DNA of 64,000 nt from Cervus elaphus (Eukaryota; Chordata; Mammalia; Artiodactyla; Cervidae): positions 186,001 to 250,000 of the forward strand of contig NW_025316720.1 of NCBI RefSeq assembly GCF_910594005.1, written 5' to 3'. Within the stretch, counting starts at the first letter, position 1. Every line of letters begins with the position of its first letter. Positions 24,451-37,050 of this stretch are shown here, piece after piece. The notes beneath the pieces are model-generated. The model saw nothing but the letters and a program-made list of their open reading frames with translations, searched no databases and was not told where the DNA came from. The position numbers and the translations under genes were made by a program.

Positions 24451-26590
24451 GATCAGGAGCATGAAAAGGTGTGAAAAATTTGAGGAGCAAAAAAAAAAAA
24501 AAAAACCAGGAGCATGAAAAGGTGTGAAAAATGCGAGGAGCAAAAAAAAAAAAAAAAAAAAAGATCAGGAGCATGAAAAGGTGTGAAAAATGCGAGGAGA
24601 AAAAAAAAAAAAGACCCGGAACATGAAAAGGTGTGAAAAATGCGAGGAGCAAAAAAAAAAAAAAGACCACGAGCATGAAAAGATGTGAAAAATGCGAGGA
24701 ACAAAAAAAAAAAAAGAAAGACCAGGAGCATGAAAAGGTGTGAAAAATGCGAGGAGCGTGAAGAGGTGTGCAAAATGCGAGGAGCATGAAAAGGTGTGAA
24801 AAATTTGAGGAGCAAAAAAAAAAAAAAACCAGGAGCATGAAAAGGTGTGAAAAATCCGAGGAGCAAAAAAAAAAAAAAAAAAAAAGACAAGGAGCATGAA
24901 AAGGTGTGAAAAATGCGAGGAGAAAAAAAAAAAAAAAAAGAAAGAAAGAAAGACCAGGAGCATGAAAAGGTGTGAAAAATGCGAGGAGCAAAAAAAAAAA
25001 AAAAAAAAAAAGACCAGGAGCATGAAAAGGTGTGAAAAATGCGAGTAGCAAAAAAAAAAAAAAGAAAGACCAGGAGCATGAAAAGGTGTGAAAAATGCGA
25101 GGAGCAAAAAAAAAAAAAGAAAGACCAGGAGCATGAAAAGGTGTGAAAAATGCGACGAGCATGAAAAGTTGTGAAAAATGCGAGGAGCATGAAGAGGTGT
25201 GAAAAATGCGAGGAGCATGAAAAGGTGTGAAAAATTCGAGGAGCAAAAAAAAAAAAAAAAAAAGAAAGACCAGGAGCATGAAAAGGTGTGAAAAATGCGG
25301 GGAGCAAAAAAAAAAAAAAGAAAGACCAGGAGCATGAATAGGTGTGAAAAATGCGACGAGCATGAAAAGTTGTGAAAAATGCGAGGAGCATGAAGAGGTG
25401 TGAAAAATGCGAGGAGCATGAAAAGGTGTGAAAAATTCGAGGAGCAAAAAAAAAAAAAAAAAAAAGAAAGACCAGGAGCATGAAAAGGTGTGAAAAATGC
25501 GACGAGCATGAAAAGTTGCGAAAAATGCGAGGAGCATGAAGAGGAGTGAAAAATGCGAGGAGCATGAAAAGGTGTGAAAAATTCGAGGAGCAAAAAAAAA
25601 AAAAAAAAGACCAGGAGCATGAAAAGGTGTGAAAAATGCGAGGAGCAAAAAAAAAAAAAAGAAAGACCACGAGCATGAAAAGGTGTGAAAAATGCGACGA
25701 GCATGAAAAGTTGCGAAAAATGCGAGGAGCATGAAGAGGTGTGAAAAATGCGAGGAGCATGAAAAGGTGTGAAAAATTCGAGGAGCAAAAAAAAAAAAAA
25801 AAAAAGATAGACCAGGAGCATGAAAAGGTGTGAAAAATGCGGGGAGCAAAAAAAAAAAAAGAAAGACCAGGAGCATGAAAAGGTGTGAAAAATGCGACGA
25901 GCATGAAAAGTTGCGAAAAATGCGAGGAGCATGAAGAGGTGTGAAAAATGAGAGGAGCATGAAAAGGTGTGAAAAATTCGAGGAGCAAAAAAAAAAAAAA
26001 AAAAAGACCAGGAGCATGAAAAGGTGTGAAAAATGCGAGGAGCAAAAAAAAAAAAAAAAAAAGAAAGACCAGGAGCATGAAAAGGTGTGAAAAACGCGGG
26101 GAGCAAAAAAAAAAAAAAAAAAAAAAGAAAGACCAGGAGCATGAAAAGTTGTGAAAAATGCGAGGAGCAAAAAAAAAAAAAGACCAGGAGCATGAAAAGG
26201 TGTGAAAAAAGCGAGGAGCAAAAAAAAAAAAAAGAAAGACCAGGAGCATGAAAAGGTGTGAAAAATGCGACGAGCATGAAAAGTTGTGAAAAATGCGAGG
26301 AGCATGAAGAGGTGTGAAAAATGCGAGGAGCATGAAAAGGTGTGAAAAATACGAGGAGCAAAAAAAAAAAAAAAAAAGGAAAGACCAGGAGCATGAAAAG
26401 GTGTGAAAAATGCGAGGAGCAAAAAAAAAAAAAAAGACCAGGAGCATGAAAAGGTGTGAAAAATGCGAGGAGCAAAAAAAAAAAAAAAAAAAGAGAGACC
26501 AGGAGCATGAAAAGGTGTGAAAAATGCGAGGAGCAAAAAAAAAAAAAAGACCAGGAGCATGAAAAGGTGTGAAAAATGCGAGGAGCAAAA
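21590..26590 (+). repeat. 4,910-bp tandem duplication, right copy
   Basis: Homology with the left copy ends near 26590, where this copy passes from a tail monomer into a GCGAC quartet while the left copy continues the tail. Differences I noticed: AAAAGCG at 22514, TACGAG in place of TTCGAG near 23380, GGTGGG near 23546, GGAGTG near 23594, and GACAAGG near 24889. The exit junction at 26590 is shared with 31566 in a later unit. Confidence 0.9.
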
Positions 26591-27340
26591 AAAAAAAAAG
26601 AAAGACCAGGAGCATGAAAAGGTGTGAAAAATGCGACGAGCATGAAAAGTTGTGAAAAATGCGAGGAGCATGAAGAGGTGTGAAAAATGCGAGGAGCATG
26701 AAAAGGTGTGAAAAATTCGAGGAGCAAAAAAAAAAAAAAAAAAAGAAAGACCAGGAGCATGAAAAGGTGTGAAAAATGCGGGGAGCAAAAAAAAAAAAAA
26801 GAAAGACCAGGAGCATGAAAAGGTGTGAAAAATGCGACGAGCATGAAAAGTTGCGAAAAATGCGAGGAGCATGAAGAGGTGTGAAAAATGCGAGGAGCAT
26901 GAAAAGGTGTGAAAAATTCGAGGAGCAAAAAAAAAAAAAAAAGACCAGGAGCAAGAAAAGGTGTGAAAAATGCGAGGAGAAAAAAAAAAAAAAAAAAAAA
27001 GACCAGGAGCATGAAAAGGTGTGAAAAATTTGAGGAGCAAAAAAAAAAAAAAACCAGGAGCATGAAAAGGTGTGCAAAATGCAAGGAGCAAAAAAAAAAA
27101 AAAAAAGACCAGGAACAAGAAAAGGTGTGAAAAATGCGAGGAGCAAAAAAAAAAAAAAAAAGAAAGAAAGAAAGACCAGGAGCATGAAAAGGTGTGAAAA
27201 ATGCGAGGAGCAAAAAAAAAAAAGAAAAGGAAAGACCAGGAGCATGAAAAGGTGTGAAAAATGCGAGGAGCAAAAAAAAAAAAAGAAAGACCAGGAGCAT
27301 GAAAAGGTGTGAAAAATGCGAGGAGTAAAAAAAAAAAAAA
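24451..27340 (+). repeat. Higher-order unit, 2,890 bp, type I boundary
   Basis: GATCAG is at 24451 and 24563, with head AAAAGATGTG as in the previous unit. Up to 26590 it is the end of the 4,910-bp duplication. It then jumps back to a quartet, runs to a GAG-A(24) monomer near 26940-27000, and passes abruptly to the last part of the tail (TTTGAG, then TGCAAGG). The tail's TACGAG to GAAC section is therefore absent between 27000 and the boundary, and the unit is short. Confidence 0.9.
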
Positions 27341-29128
27341 GATCAGGAGCATGAAAAGGTGTGAAAAATTTGAGGAGCAAAAAAAAAAAAAAAAACCAGG
27401 AGCATGAAAAGGTGTGAAAAATGCGAGGAGCAAAAAAAAAAAAAAAAAAAAAGATCAGGAGCATGAAAAGGTGTGAAAAATGCGAGGAGAAAAAAAAAAA
27501 AAAGACCCGGAACATGAAAAGGTGTGAAAAATGCGAGGAGCAAAAAAAAAAAAAAGACCACGAGCATGAAAAGATGTGAAAAATGCGAGGAACAAAAAAA
27601 AAAAAAGAAAGACCAGGAGCATGAAAAGGTGTGAAAAATGCGAGGAGCGTGAAGAGGTGTGCAAAATGCGAGGAGCATGAAAAGGTGTGAAAAATTTGAG
27701 GAGCAAAAAAAAAAAAAAACCAGGAGCATGAAAAGGTGTGAAAAATCCGAGGAGCAAAAAAAAAAAAAAAAAAAAAAACCAGGAGAAAGAAAAGGGGTGA
27801 AAAAAGCGAGGAGAAAAAAAAAAAAAAAAAGAAAGAAAGAAAGACCAGGAGCATGAAAAGGTGAGAAAAATGCGAGGAGCAAAAAAAAAAAAAAAAAAAA
27901 AAGACCAGGAGCATGAAAAGTTGTGAAAAATGCGAGTAGCAAAAAAAAAAAAAAGAAAGACCAGGAGCATGAAAAGGTGTGAAAAATGCGAGGAGCAAAA
28001 AAAAAAAAAGAAAGACCAGGAGCATGAAAAGGTGTGAAAAATGCGACGAGCATGAAAAGTTGTGAAAAATGCGAGGAGCATGAAGAGGTGTGAAAAATGC
28101 GAGGAGCATGAAAAGGTGTGAAAAATTCGAGGAGCAAAAAAAAAAAAAAAAAAAGAAAGACCAGGAGCATGAAAAGGTGTGAAAAATGCGGGGAGCAAAA
28201 AAAAAAAAAAGAAAGACCAGGAGCATGAATAGGTGTGAAAAATGCGACGAGCATGAAAAGTTGTGAAAAATGCGAGGAGCATGAAGAGGTGTGAAAAATG
28301 CGAGGAGCATGAAAAGGTGTGAAAAATTCGAGGAGCAAAAAAAAAAAAAAAAAAAAGAAAGACCAGGAGCATGAAAAGGTGTGAAAAATGCGACGAGCAT
28401 GAAAAGTTGCGAAAAATGCGAGGAGCATGAAGAGGAGTGAAAAATGCGAGGAGCATGAAAAGGTGTGAAAAATTCGAGGAGCAAAAAAAAAAAAAAAAAG
28501 ACCAGGAGCATGAAAATGTGTGAAAAATTCGAGGAGCAAAAAAAAAAAAAAAAAAAAAAAAAGACCAGGAGCATGAAAAGGTGTGAAAAATGCGAGGAGC
28601 AAAAAAAAAAAAAAAGACCAGGAGCATGAAAAGGTGTGAAAAATGCGAGGAAAAAAAAAAAAAAAAAGAAAGACCAGGAGCATGAAAAGGTGTGAAAAAT
28701 GCGAGGAGCAAAAAAAAAAAAGAAAAAGAAAGACCAGGAGCATGAAAAGATGTGAAAAATGCGAGGAGCAAAAAAAAAAAAAAAGAAAGACCAGGAGCAT
28801 GAAAAGGTGTGAAAAATTTGAGGAGCAAAAAAAAAAAAAAACCAGGAGCATGAAAAGGTGTGCAAAATGCAAGGAGCAAAAAAAAAAAAAAAAAGACCAG
28901 GAACATGAAAAGGTGTGAAAAATGCGAGGAGCAAAAAAAAAAAAAAAAAGAAAGAAAGAAAGACCAGGAGCATGAAAAGGTGTGAAAAATGCGAGGAGCA
29001 AAAAAAAAAAAGAAAAGGAAAGACCAGGAGCATGAAAAGGTGTGAAAAATGCGAGGAGCAAAAAAAAAAAAAGAAAGACCAGGAGCATGAAAAGGTGTGA
29101 AAAATGCGAGGAGTAAAAAAAAAAAAAA
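27341..29128 (+). repeat. Higher-order unit, 1,788 bp, type I boundary
   Basis: GATCAG is at 27341 and 27453 and GACCCGGAAC at 27504. The head is followed by quartets, AAAATGTGTG with TTCGAG and A25, the GAGG-A monomer, GAAAAAGAAAG and AAAAGATGTG. At about 28795 it jumps straight to the tail TTTGAG-CCAGG-TGCAAGG. The next unit repeats this one up to that jump at an offset of 1,788 bp. The head carries a private run of substitutions at 27779-27813. Confidence 0.9.
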
Positions 29129-32100
29129 GATCAGGAGCATGAAAAGGTGTGAAAAATTTGAGGAGCAAAAAAAAAAAAAAAAACCAGGAGCATGAAAAGG
29201 TGTGAAAAATGCGAGGAGCAAAAAAAAAAAAAAAAAAAAAGATCAGGAGCATGAAAAGGTGTGAAAAATGCGAGGAGAAAAAAAAAAAAAAGACCCGGAA
29301 CATGAAAAGGTGTGAAAAATGCGAGGAGCAAAAAAAAAAAAAAGACCACGAGCATGAAAAGAGGTGAAAAATGCGAGGAACAAAAAAAAAAAAAGAAAGA
29401 CCAGGAGCATGAAAAGGTGTGAAAAATGCGAGGAGCGTGAAGAGGTGTGCAAAATGCGAGGAGCATGAAAAGGTGTGAAAAATTTGAGGAGCAAAAAAAA
29501 AAAAAAACCAGGAGCATGAAAAGGTGTGAAAAATCCGAGGAGCAAAAAAAAAAAAAAAAAAAAAGACCAGGAGCATGAAAAGGTGTGAAAAATGCGAGGA
29601 GAAAAAAAAAAAAAAAAGAAAGAAAGAAAGACCAGGAGCATGAAAAGGTGTGAAAAATGCGAGGAGCAAAAAAAAAAAAAAAAAAAAAAGACCAGGAGCA
29701 TGAAAAGTTGTGAAAAATGCGAGTAGCAAAAAAAAAAAAAAGAAAGACCAGGAGCATGAAAAGGTGTGAAAAATGCGAGGAGCAAAAAAAAAAAAAGAAA
29801 GACCAGGAGCATGAAAAGGTGTGAAAAATGCGACGAGCATGAAAAGTTGTGAAAAATGCGAGGAGCATGAAGAGGTGTGAAAAATGCGAGGAGCATGAAA
29901 AGGTGTGAAAAATTCGAGGAGCAAAAAAAAAAAAAAAAAAAGAAAGACCAGGAGCATGAAAAGGTGTGAAAAATGCGGGGAGCAAAAAAAAAAAAAAGAA
30001 AGACCAGGAGCATGAATAGGTGTGAAAAATGCGACGAGCATGAAAAGTTGTGAAAAATGCGAGGAGCATGAAGAGGTGTGAAAAATGCGAGGAGCATGAA
30101 AAGGTGTGAAAAATTCGAGGAGCAAAAAAAAAAAAAAAAAAAAGAAAGACCAGGAGCATGAAAAGGTGTGAAAAATGCGACGAGCATGAAAAGTTGCGAA
30201 AAATGCGAGGAGCATGAAGAGGAGTGAAAAATGCGAGGAGCATGAAAAGGTGTGAAAAATTCGAGGAGCAAAAAAAAAAAAAAAAAGACCAGGAGCATGA
30301 AAATGTGTGAAAAATTCGAGGAGCAAAAAAAAAAAAAAAAAAAAAAAAAGACCAGGAGCATGAAAAGGTGTGAAAAATGCGAGGAGCAAAAAAAAAAAAA
30401 AAGACCAGGAGCATGAAAAGGGGAGAAAAATGCGAGGAAAAAAAAAAAAAAAAAGAAAGACCAGGAGCATGAAAAGGTGTGAAAAATGCGAGGAGCAAAA
30501 AAAAAAAAGAAAAAGAAAGACCAGGAGCATGAAAAGATGTGAAAAATGCGAGGAGCAAAAAAAAAAAAAAAGAAAGACCAGGAGCATGAAAAGGTGTGAA
30601 AAATGCGAGGAGCAAAAAAAAAAAAAAGAAAGACCACGAGCATGAAAAGGTGTGAAAAATGCGACGAGCATGAAAAGTTGCGAAAAATGCGAGGAGCATG
30701 AAGAGGTGTGAAAAATGCGAGGAGCATGAAAAGGTGTGAAAAATTCGAGGAGCAAAAAAAAAAAAAAAAAAAGATAGACCAGGAGCATGAAAAGGTGTGA
30801 AAAATGCGGGGAGCAAAAAAAAAAAAAGAAAGACCAGGAGCATGAAAAGGTGTGAAAAATGCGACGAGCATGAAAAGTTGCGAAAAATGCGAGGAGCATG
30901 AAGAGGTGTGAAAAATGAGAGGAGCATGAAAAGGTGTGAAAAATTCGAGGAGCAAAAAAAAAAAAAAAAAAGACCAGGAGCATGAAAAGGTGTGAAAAAA
31001 GCGAGGAGCAAAAAAAAAAAAAAAAAAAGAAAGACCAGGAGCATGAAAAGGTGTGAAAAACGCGGGGAGCAAAAAAAAAAAAAAAAAAAAAGAAAGACCA
31101 GGAGCATGAAAAGTTGTGAAAAATGCGAGGAGCAAAAAAAAAAAAAGACCAGGAGCATGAAAAGGTGTGAAAAAAGCGAGGAGCAAAAAAAAAAAAAAGA
31201 AAGACCAGGAGCATGAAAAGGTGTGAAAAATGCGACGAGCATGAAAAGTTGTGAAAAATGCGAGGAGCATGAAGAGGTGTGAAAAATGCGAGGAGCATGA
31301 AAAGGTGTGAAAAATACGAGGAGCAAAAAAAAAAAAAAAAAAAGGAAAGACCAGGAGCATGAAAAGGTGTGAAAAATGCGAGGAGCAAAAAAAAAAAAAA
31401 AGACCAGGAGCATGAAAAGGTGTGAAAAATGCGAGGAGCAAAAAAAAAAAAAAAAAAAGAGAGACCAGGAGCATGAAAAGGTGTGAAAAATGCGAGGAGC
31501 AAAAAAAAAAAAAAGACCAGGAGCATGAAAAGGTGTGAAAAATGCGAGGAGCAAAAAAAAAAAAAGAAAGACCAGGAGCATGAAAAGGTGTGAAAAATGC
31601 GACGAGCATGAAAAGTTGTGAAAAATGCGAGGAGCATGAAGAGGTGTGAAAAATGCGAGGAGCATGAAAAGGTGTGAAAAATTCGAGGAGCAAAAAAAAA
31701 AAAAAAAAAAGAAAGACCAGGAGCATGAAAAGGTGTGAAAAATGCGGGGAGCAAAAAAAAAAAAAAGAAAGACCAGGAGCATGAAAAGGTGTGAAAAATG
31801 CGACGAGCATGAAAAGTTGCGAAAAATGCGAGGAGCATGAAGAGGTGTGAAAAATGCGAGGAGCATGAAAAGGTGTGAAAAATTCGAGGAGCAAAAAAAA
31901 AAAAAAAAGACCAGGAGCATGAAAAGGTGTGAAAAATGCGAGGAGAAAAAAAAAAAAAAAAAAAAAAGACCAGGAGCAAGAAAAGGTGTGAAAAATGCGA
32001 GGAGAAAAAAAAAAAAAAAAAAAAGAAAGAAAGGCCAGGAGCATGAAAAGGTGTGAAAAATGCGAAGAGCAAAAAAAAAAAAGAAAAAAAAGAAAGAAAG

Positions 32101-33774
32101 ACCAGGAGCATGAAAAGGTGTGAAAAATGCGAAGAGCAAAAAAAAAAAAAAAAAAAAAGAAAGACCAGGAGCATGAAAAGGTGTGAAAAATGCGGGGAGC
32201 AAAAAAAAAAAAAAGAAAGACCAGGAGCATGAATAGTTGTGAAAAATGCGACGAGCATGAAAAGTTGTGAAAAATGCGAGGAGCATGAAGAGGTGTGAAA
32301 AATGCGAGGAGCATGAAAAGGTGTGAAAAATTCGAGGAGCAAAAAAAAAAAAAAAAAAAGAAAGACCAGGAGCATGAAAAGGTGTGAAAAATTCGAGGAG
32401 CAAAAAAAAAAAAAAAAAAAAAAAAGACCAGGAGCATGAAAAGGTGTGAAAAATGCGAGGAGCAAAAAAAAAAAAAAAGACCAGGAGCATGAAAAGGTGT
32501 GAAAAATGCGAGGAAAAAAAAAAAGAAAGACCAGGAGCATGAAAAGGTGTGAAAAATGCGGGGAGCAAAAAAAAAAAAAAGAAAGACCAGGAGCATGAAA
32601 AGGTGTGAAAAATGCGACGAGCATGAAAAGTTGCGAAAAATGCGAGGAGCATGAAGAGGTGTGAAAAATGCGAGGACCATGAAAAGGTGTGAAAAATTCG
32701 AGGAGCAAAAAAAAAAAAAAAAAAAGACCAGGAGCATGAAAAGGTGTGAAAAATGCGAGGAGCAAAAAAAAAAAAAAAAAAAGAAAGACCAGCAGCATGA
32801 AAAGGTGTGAAAAACGCGGGGAGCAAAAAAAAAAAAAAAAAAAAAGAAAGACCAGGAGCATGAAAAGTTGTGAAAAATGCGAGGAGCAAAAAAAAAAAAA
32901 AGACCAGGAGCATGAAAAGGTGTGAAAAAAGCGAGGAGCAAAAAAAAAAAAAAGAAAGACCAGGAGCATGAAAAGGTGTGAAAAATGCGACGAGCATGAA
33001 AAGTTGTGAAAAATGCGAGGAGCATGAAGAGGTGTGAAAAATGCGAGGAGCATGAAAAGGTGTGAAAAATACGAGGAGCAAAAAAAAAAAAAAAAAAGGA
33101 AAGACCAGGAGCATGAAAAGGTGTGAAAAATGCGAGGAGCAAAAAAAAAAAAAAAGACCAGGAGCATGAAAAGGTGTGAAAAATGCGAGGAGCAAAAAAA
33201 AAAAAAAAAAAAAGAGAGACCAGGAGCATGAAAAGGTGTGAAAAATGCGAGGAGCAAAAAAAAAAAAAAGACCAGGAGCATGAAAAGGTGTGAAAAATGC
33301 GAGGAGCAAAAAAAAAAAAAAAAGACCAGGAGCATGAAAAGGTGTGAAAAATGCGAGGAACAAAAAAAAAAAAAGAAAGACCAGGAGCATGAAAAGGTGT
33401 GAAAAATGCGAGGAGCATGAAGAGGTGTGCAAAATGCGAGGAGCATGAAAAGGTGTGAAAAATTTGAGGAGCAAAAAAAAAAAAAAACCAGGAGCATGAA
33501 AAGGTGTGCAAAATGCAAGGAGCAAAAAAAAAAAAAAAAAGACCAGGAACATGAAAAGGTGTGAAAAATGCGAGGAGCAAAAAAAAAAAAAAAAAGAAAG
33601 AAAGAAAGACCAGGAGCATGAAAAGGTGTGAAAAATGCGAGGAGCAAAAAAAAAAAAGAAAAAGAAAGACCAGGAGCATGAAAAGGTGTGAAAAATGCGA
33701 GGAGCAAAAAAAAAAAAAGAAAGACCAGGAGCATGAAAAGGTGTGAAAAATGCGAGGAGTAAAAAAAAAAAAAA
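29129..33774 (+). repeat. Higher-order unit, 4,646 bp, type I start
   Basis: GATCAG is at 29129 and 29241 and GACCCGGAAC at 29292. A private GAAAAGAGGTG in the GACCACG monomer replaces the AAAAGATGTG of the three preceding heads. The first 1.45 kb repeats 27341-28795. A jump from tail back to quartet at about 31566 has the same form as the one at 26590. From 31630 onward the sequence belongs to the 9.9-kb direct repeat. The tail here carries GAAAAAG rather than GAAAAGG, and the next boundary is type II. Confidence 0.9.
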
Positions 33775-36700
33775 GATCAGGAGCATGAAAAGGTGTGAAA
33801 AATTTGAGGAGCAAAAAAAAAAAAAAAAACCAGGAGCATGAAAAGTTGTGAAAAATGCAAGGAGCAAAAAAAAAAAAAAAAAGACCAGGAACATGAAAAG
33901 GTGTGAAAAATGCGAGGAGCAAAAAAAACAAAAAAAGAAAGAAAGAAAGACCAGGAGCATGAAAAGGTGTGAAAAATGCGAGGAGCAAAAAAAAAAAAGA
34001 AAAAGAAAGACCAGGAGCATGAAAAGGTGTGAAAAATGCGAGGAGCAAAAAAAAAAAAAGAAAGACCAGGAGCATGAAAAGGTGTGAAAAATGCGAGGAG
34101 TAAAAAAAAAAAAAAGATCAGGAGCATGAAAAGGTGTGAAAAATGCGAGGAGAAAAAAAAAAAAAAGACCCGGAACATGAAAAGGTGTGAAAAATGCGAG
34201 GAGCAAAAAAAAAAAAAAGACCACGAGCATGAAAAGGTGTGAAAAATGCGAGGAACAAAAAAAAAAAAAGAAAGACCAGGAGCATGAAAAGGTGTGAAAA
34301 ATGCGAGGAGCGTGAAGAGGTGTGCAAAATGCGAGGAGCATGAAAAGGTGTGAAAAATTTGAGGAGCAAAAAAAAAAAAAAAACCAGGAGCATGAAAAGG
34401 TGTGAAAAATCCGAGGAGCAAAAAAAAAAAAAAAAAAAAAAGACCAGGAGCATGAAAAGGTGTGAAAAATGCGAGGAGAAAAAAAAAAAAAAAAGAAAGA
34501 AAGAAAGACCAGGAGCATGAAAAGGTGTGAAAAATGCGAGGAGCAAAAAAAAAAAAAAAAAAAAAGACCAGGAGCATGAAAAGTTGTGAAAAATGCGAGT
34601 AGCAAAAAAAAAAAAAAGAAAGACCAGGAGCATGAAAAGGTGTGAAAAATGCGGGGAGCAAAAAAAAAAAAAAGAAAGACCAGGAGCATGAAAAGGTGTG
34701 AAAAATGCGACGAGCATGAAAAGTTGCGAAAAATGCGAGGAGCATGAAGAGGTGTGAAAAATGCGAGGAGCATGAAAAGGTGTGAAAAATTCGAGGAGCA
34801 AAAAAAAAAAAAAAAGACCAGGAGCATGAAAAGGTGTGAAAAATGCGAGGAGAAAAAAAAAAAAAAAAAAAAAAGACCAGGAGCATGAAAAGGTGTGAAA
34901 AATGCGAGGAGCAAAAAAAAAAAAAAAAAAAAAGACCAGGAGCATGAAAAGGTGTGAAAAATGCGAGTAGCAAAAAAAAAAAAAAGAAAGACCAGGAGCA
35001 TGAAAAGGTGTGAAAAATGCGGGGAGCAAAAAAAAAAAAAAGAAAGACCAGGAGCATGAAAAGGTGTGAAAAATGCGACGAGCATGAAAAGTTGCGAAAA
35101 ATGCGAGGAGCATGAAGAGGTGTGAAAAATGCGAGGAGCATGAAAAGGTGTGAAAAATTCGAGGAGCAAAAAAAAAAAAAAAAGACCAGGAGCATGAAAA
35201 GGTGTGAAAAATGCGAGGAGAAAAAAAAAAAAAAAAAAAAAAGACCAGGAGCATGAAAAGGTGTGAAAAATGCGAGGAGAAAAAAAAAAAAAAAAAAAAG
35301 AAAGAAAGGCCAGGAGCATGAAAAGGTGTGAAAAATGCGAAGAGCAAAAAAAAAAAAGAAAAAAAAGAAAGAAAGACCAGGAGCATGAAAAGGTGTGAAA
35401 AATGCGAAGAGCAAAAAAAAAAAAAAAAAAAAAGAAAGACCAGGAGCATGAAAAGGTGTGAAAAATGCGGGGAGCAAAAAAAAAAAAAAGAAAGACCAGG
35501 AGCATGAATAGTTGTGAAAAATGCGACGAGCATGAAAAGTTGTGAAAAATGCGAGGAGCATGAAGAGGTGTGAAAAATGCGAGGAGCATGAAAAGGTGTG
35601 AAAAATTCGAGGAGCAAAAAAAAAAAAAAAAAAAGAAAGACCAGGAGCATGAAAAGGTGTGAAAAATTCGAGGAGCAAAAAAAAAAAAAAAAAAAAAAAA
35701 GACCAGGAGCATGAAAAGGTGTGAAAAATGCGAGGAGCAAAAAAAAAAAAAAAGACCAGGAGCATGAAAAGGTGTGAAAAATGCGAGGAAAAAAAAAAAG
35801 AAAGACCAGGAGCATGAAAAGGTGTGAAAAATGCGGGGAGCAAAAAAAAAAAAAAGAAAGACCAGGAGCATGAAAAGGTGTGAAAAATGCGACGAGCATG
35901 AAAAGTTGCGAAAAATGCGAGGAGCATGAAGAGGTGTGAAAAATGCGAGGACCATGAAAAGGTGTGAAAAATTCGAGGAGCAAAAAAAAAAAAAAAAAAA
36001 AGACCAGGAGCATGAAAAGGTGTGAAAAATGCGAGGAGCAAAAAAAAAAAAAAAAAAAGAAAGACCAGCAGCATGAAAAGGTGTGAAAAACGCGGGGAGC
36101 AAAAAAAAAAAAAAAAAAAAAGAAAGACCAGGAGCATGAAAAGTTGTGAAAAATGCGAGGAGCAAAAAAAAAAAAAAGACCAGGAGCATGAAAAGGTGTG
36201 AAAAAAGCGAGGAGCAAAAAAAAAAAAAAGAAAGACCAGGAGCATGAAAAGGTGTGAAAAATGCGACGAGCATGAAAAGTTGTGAAAAATGCGAGGAGCA
36301 TGAAGAGGTGTGAAAAATGCGAGGAGCATGAAAAGGTGTGAAAAATACGAGGAGCAAAAAAAAAAAAAAAAAAGGAAAGACCAGGAGCATGAAAAGGTGT
36401 GAAAAATGCGAGGAGCAAAAAAAAAAAAAAAGACCAGGAGCATGAAAAGGTGTGAAAAATGCGAGGAGCAAAAAAAAAAAAAAAAAAAAAGAGAGACCAG
36501 GAGCATGAAAAGGTGTGAAAAATGCGAGGAGCAAAAAAAAAAAAAAGACCAGGAGCATGAAAAGGTGTGAAAAATGCGAGGAGCAAAAAAAAAAAAAAAG
36601 ACCAGGAGCATGAAAAGGTGTGAAAAATGCGAGGAACAAAAAAAAAAAAAGAAAGACCAGGAGCATGAAAAGGTGTGAAAAATGCGAGGAGCATGAAGAG

Positions 36701-37050
36701 GTGTGCAAAATGCGAGGAGCATGAAAAGGTGTGAAAAATTTGAGGAGCAAAAAAAAAAAAAAACCAGGAGCATGAAAAGGTGTGCAAAATGCAAGGAGCA
36801 AAAAAAAAAAAAAAAAGACCAGGAACATGAAAAGGTGTGAAAAATGCGAGGAGCAAAAAAAAAAAAAAAAAGAAAGAAAGAAAGACCAGGAGCATGAAAA
36901 GGTGTGAAAAATGCGAGGAGCAAAAAAAAAAAAGAAAAAGAAAGACCAGGAGCATGAAAAGGTGTGAAAAATGCGAGGAGCAAAAAAAAAAAAAGAAAGA
37001 CCAGGAGCATGAAAAGGTGTGAAAAATGCGAGGAGTAAAAAAAAAAAAAA
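33775..37050 (+). repeat. Higher-order unit, 3,276 bp, type II boundary
   Basis: GATCAG is at 33775 and 34116 (spacing 341), because the TGCAAGG-to-GAGT tail block is repeated inside the boundary. GACCCGGAAC is at 34167. The GAGTAGC monomer occurs twice, at 34597 and 34965, marking an internal duplication of about 370 bp. The second unit of exactly this length is 46356-49631. A C at 33929 interrupts an A-tract after the first GATCAG. Confidence 0.93.
34597..35335 (+). repeat. About 370-bp internal tandem duplication
   Basis: The block from GAGTAGC through the GCGGGG monomer, a GTTGCG quartet ending TTCGAG and a GAG-A(22) monomer appears twice (landmarks 34597 and 34965). The sister unit at 46356 has the same duplication (47179 and 47548). 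The unit at 57859 has one copy, and its length (2,906 bp) is 370 less than 3,276. Confidence 0.9.
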
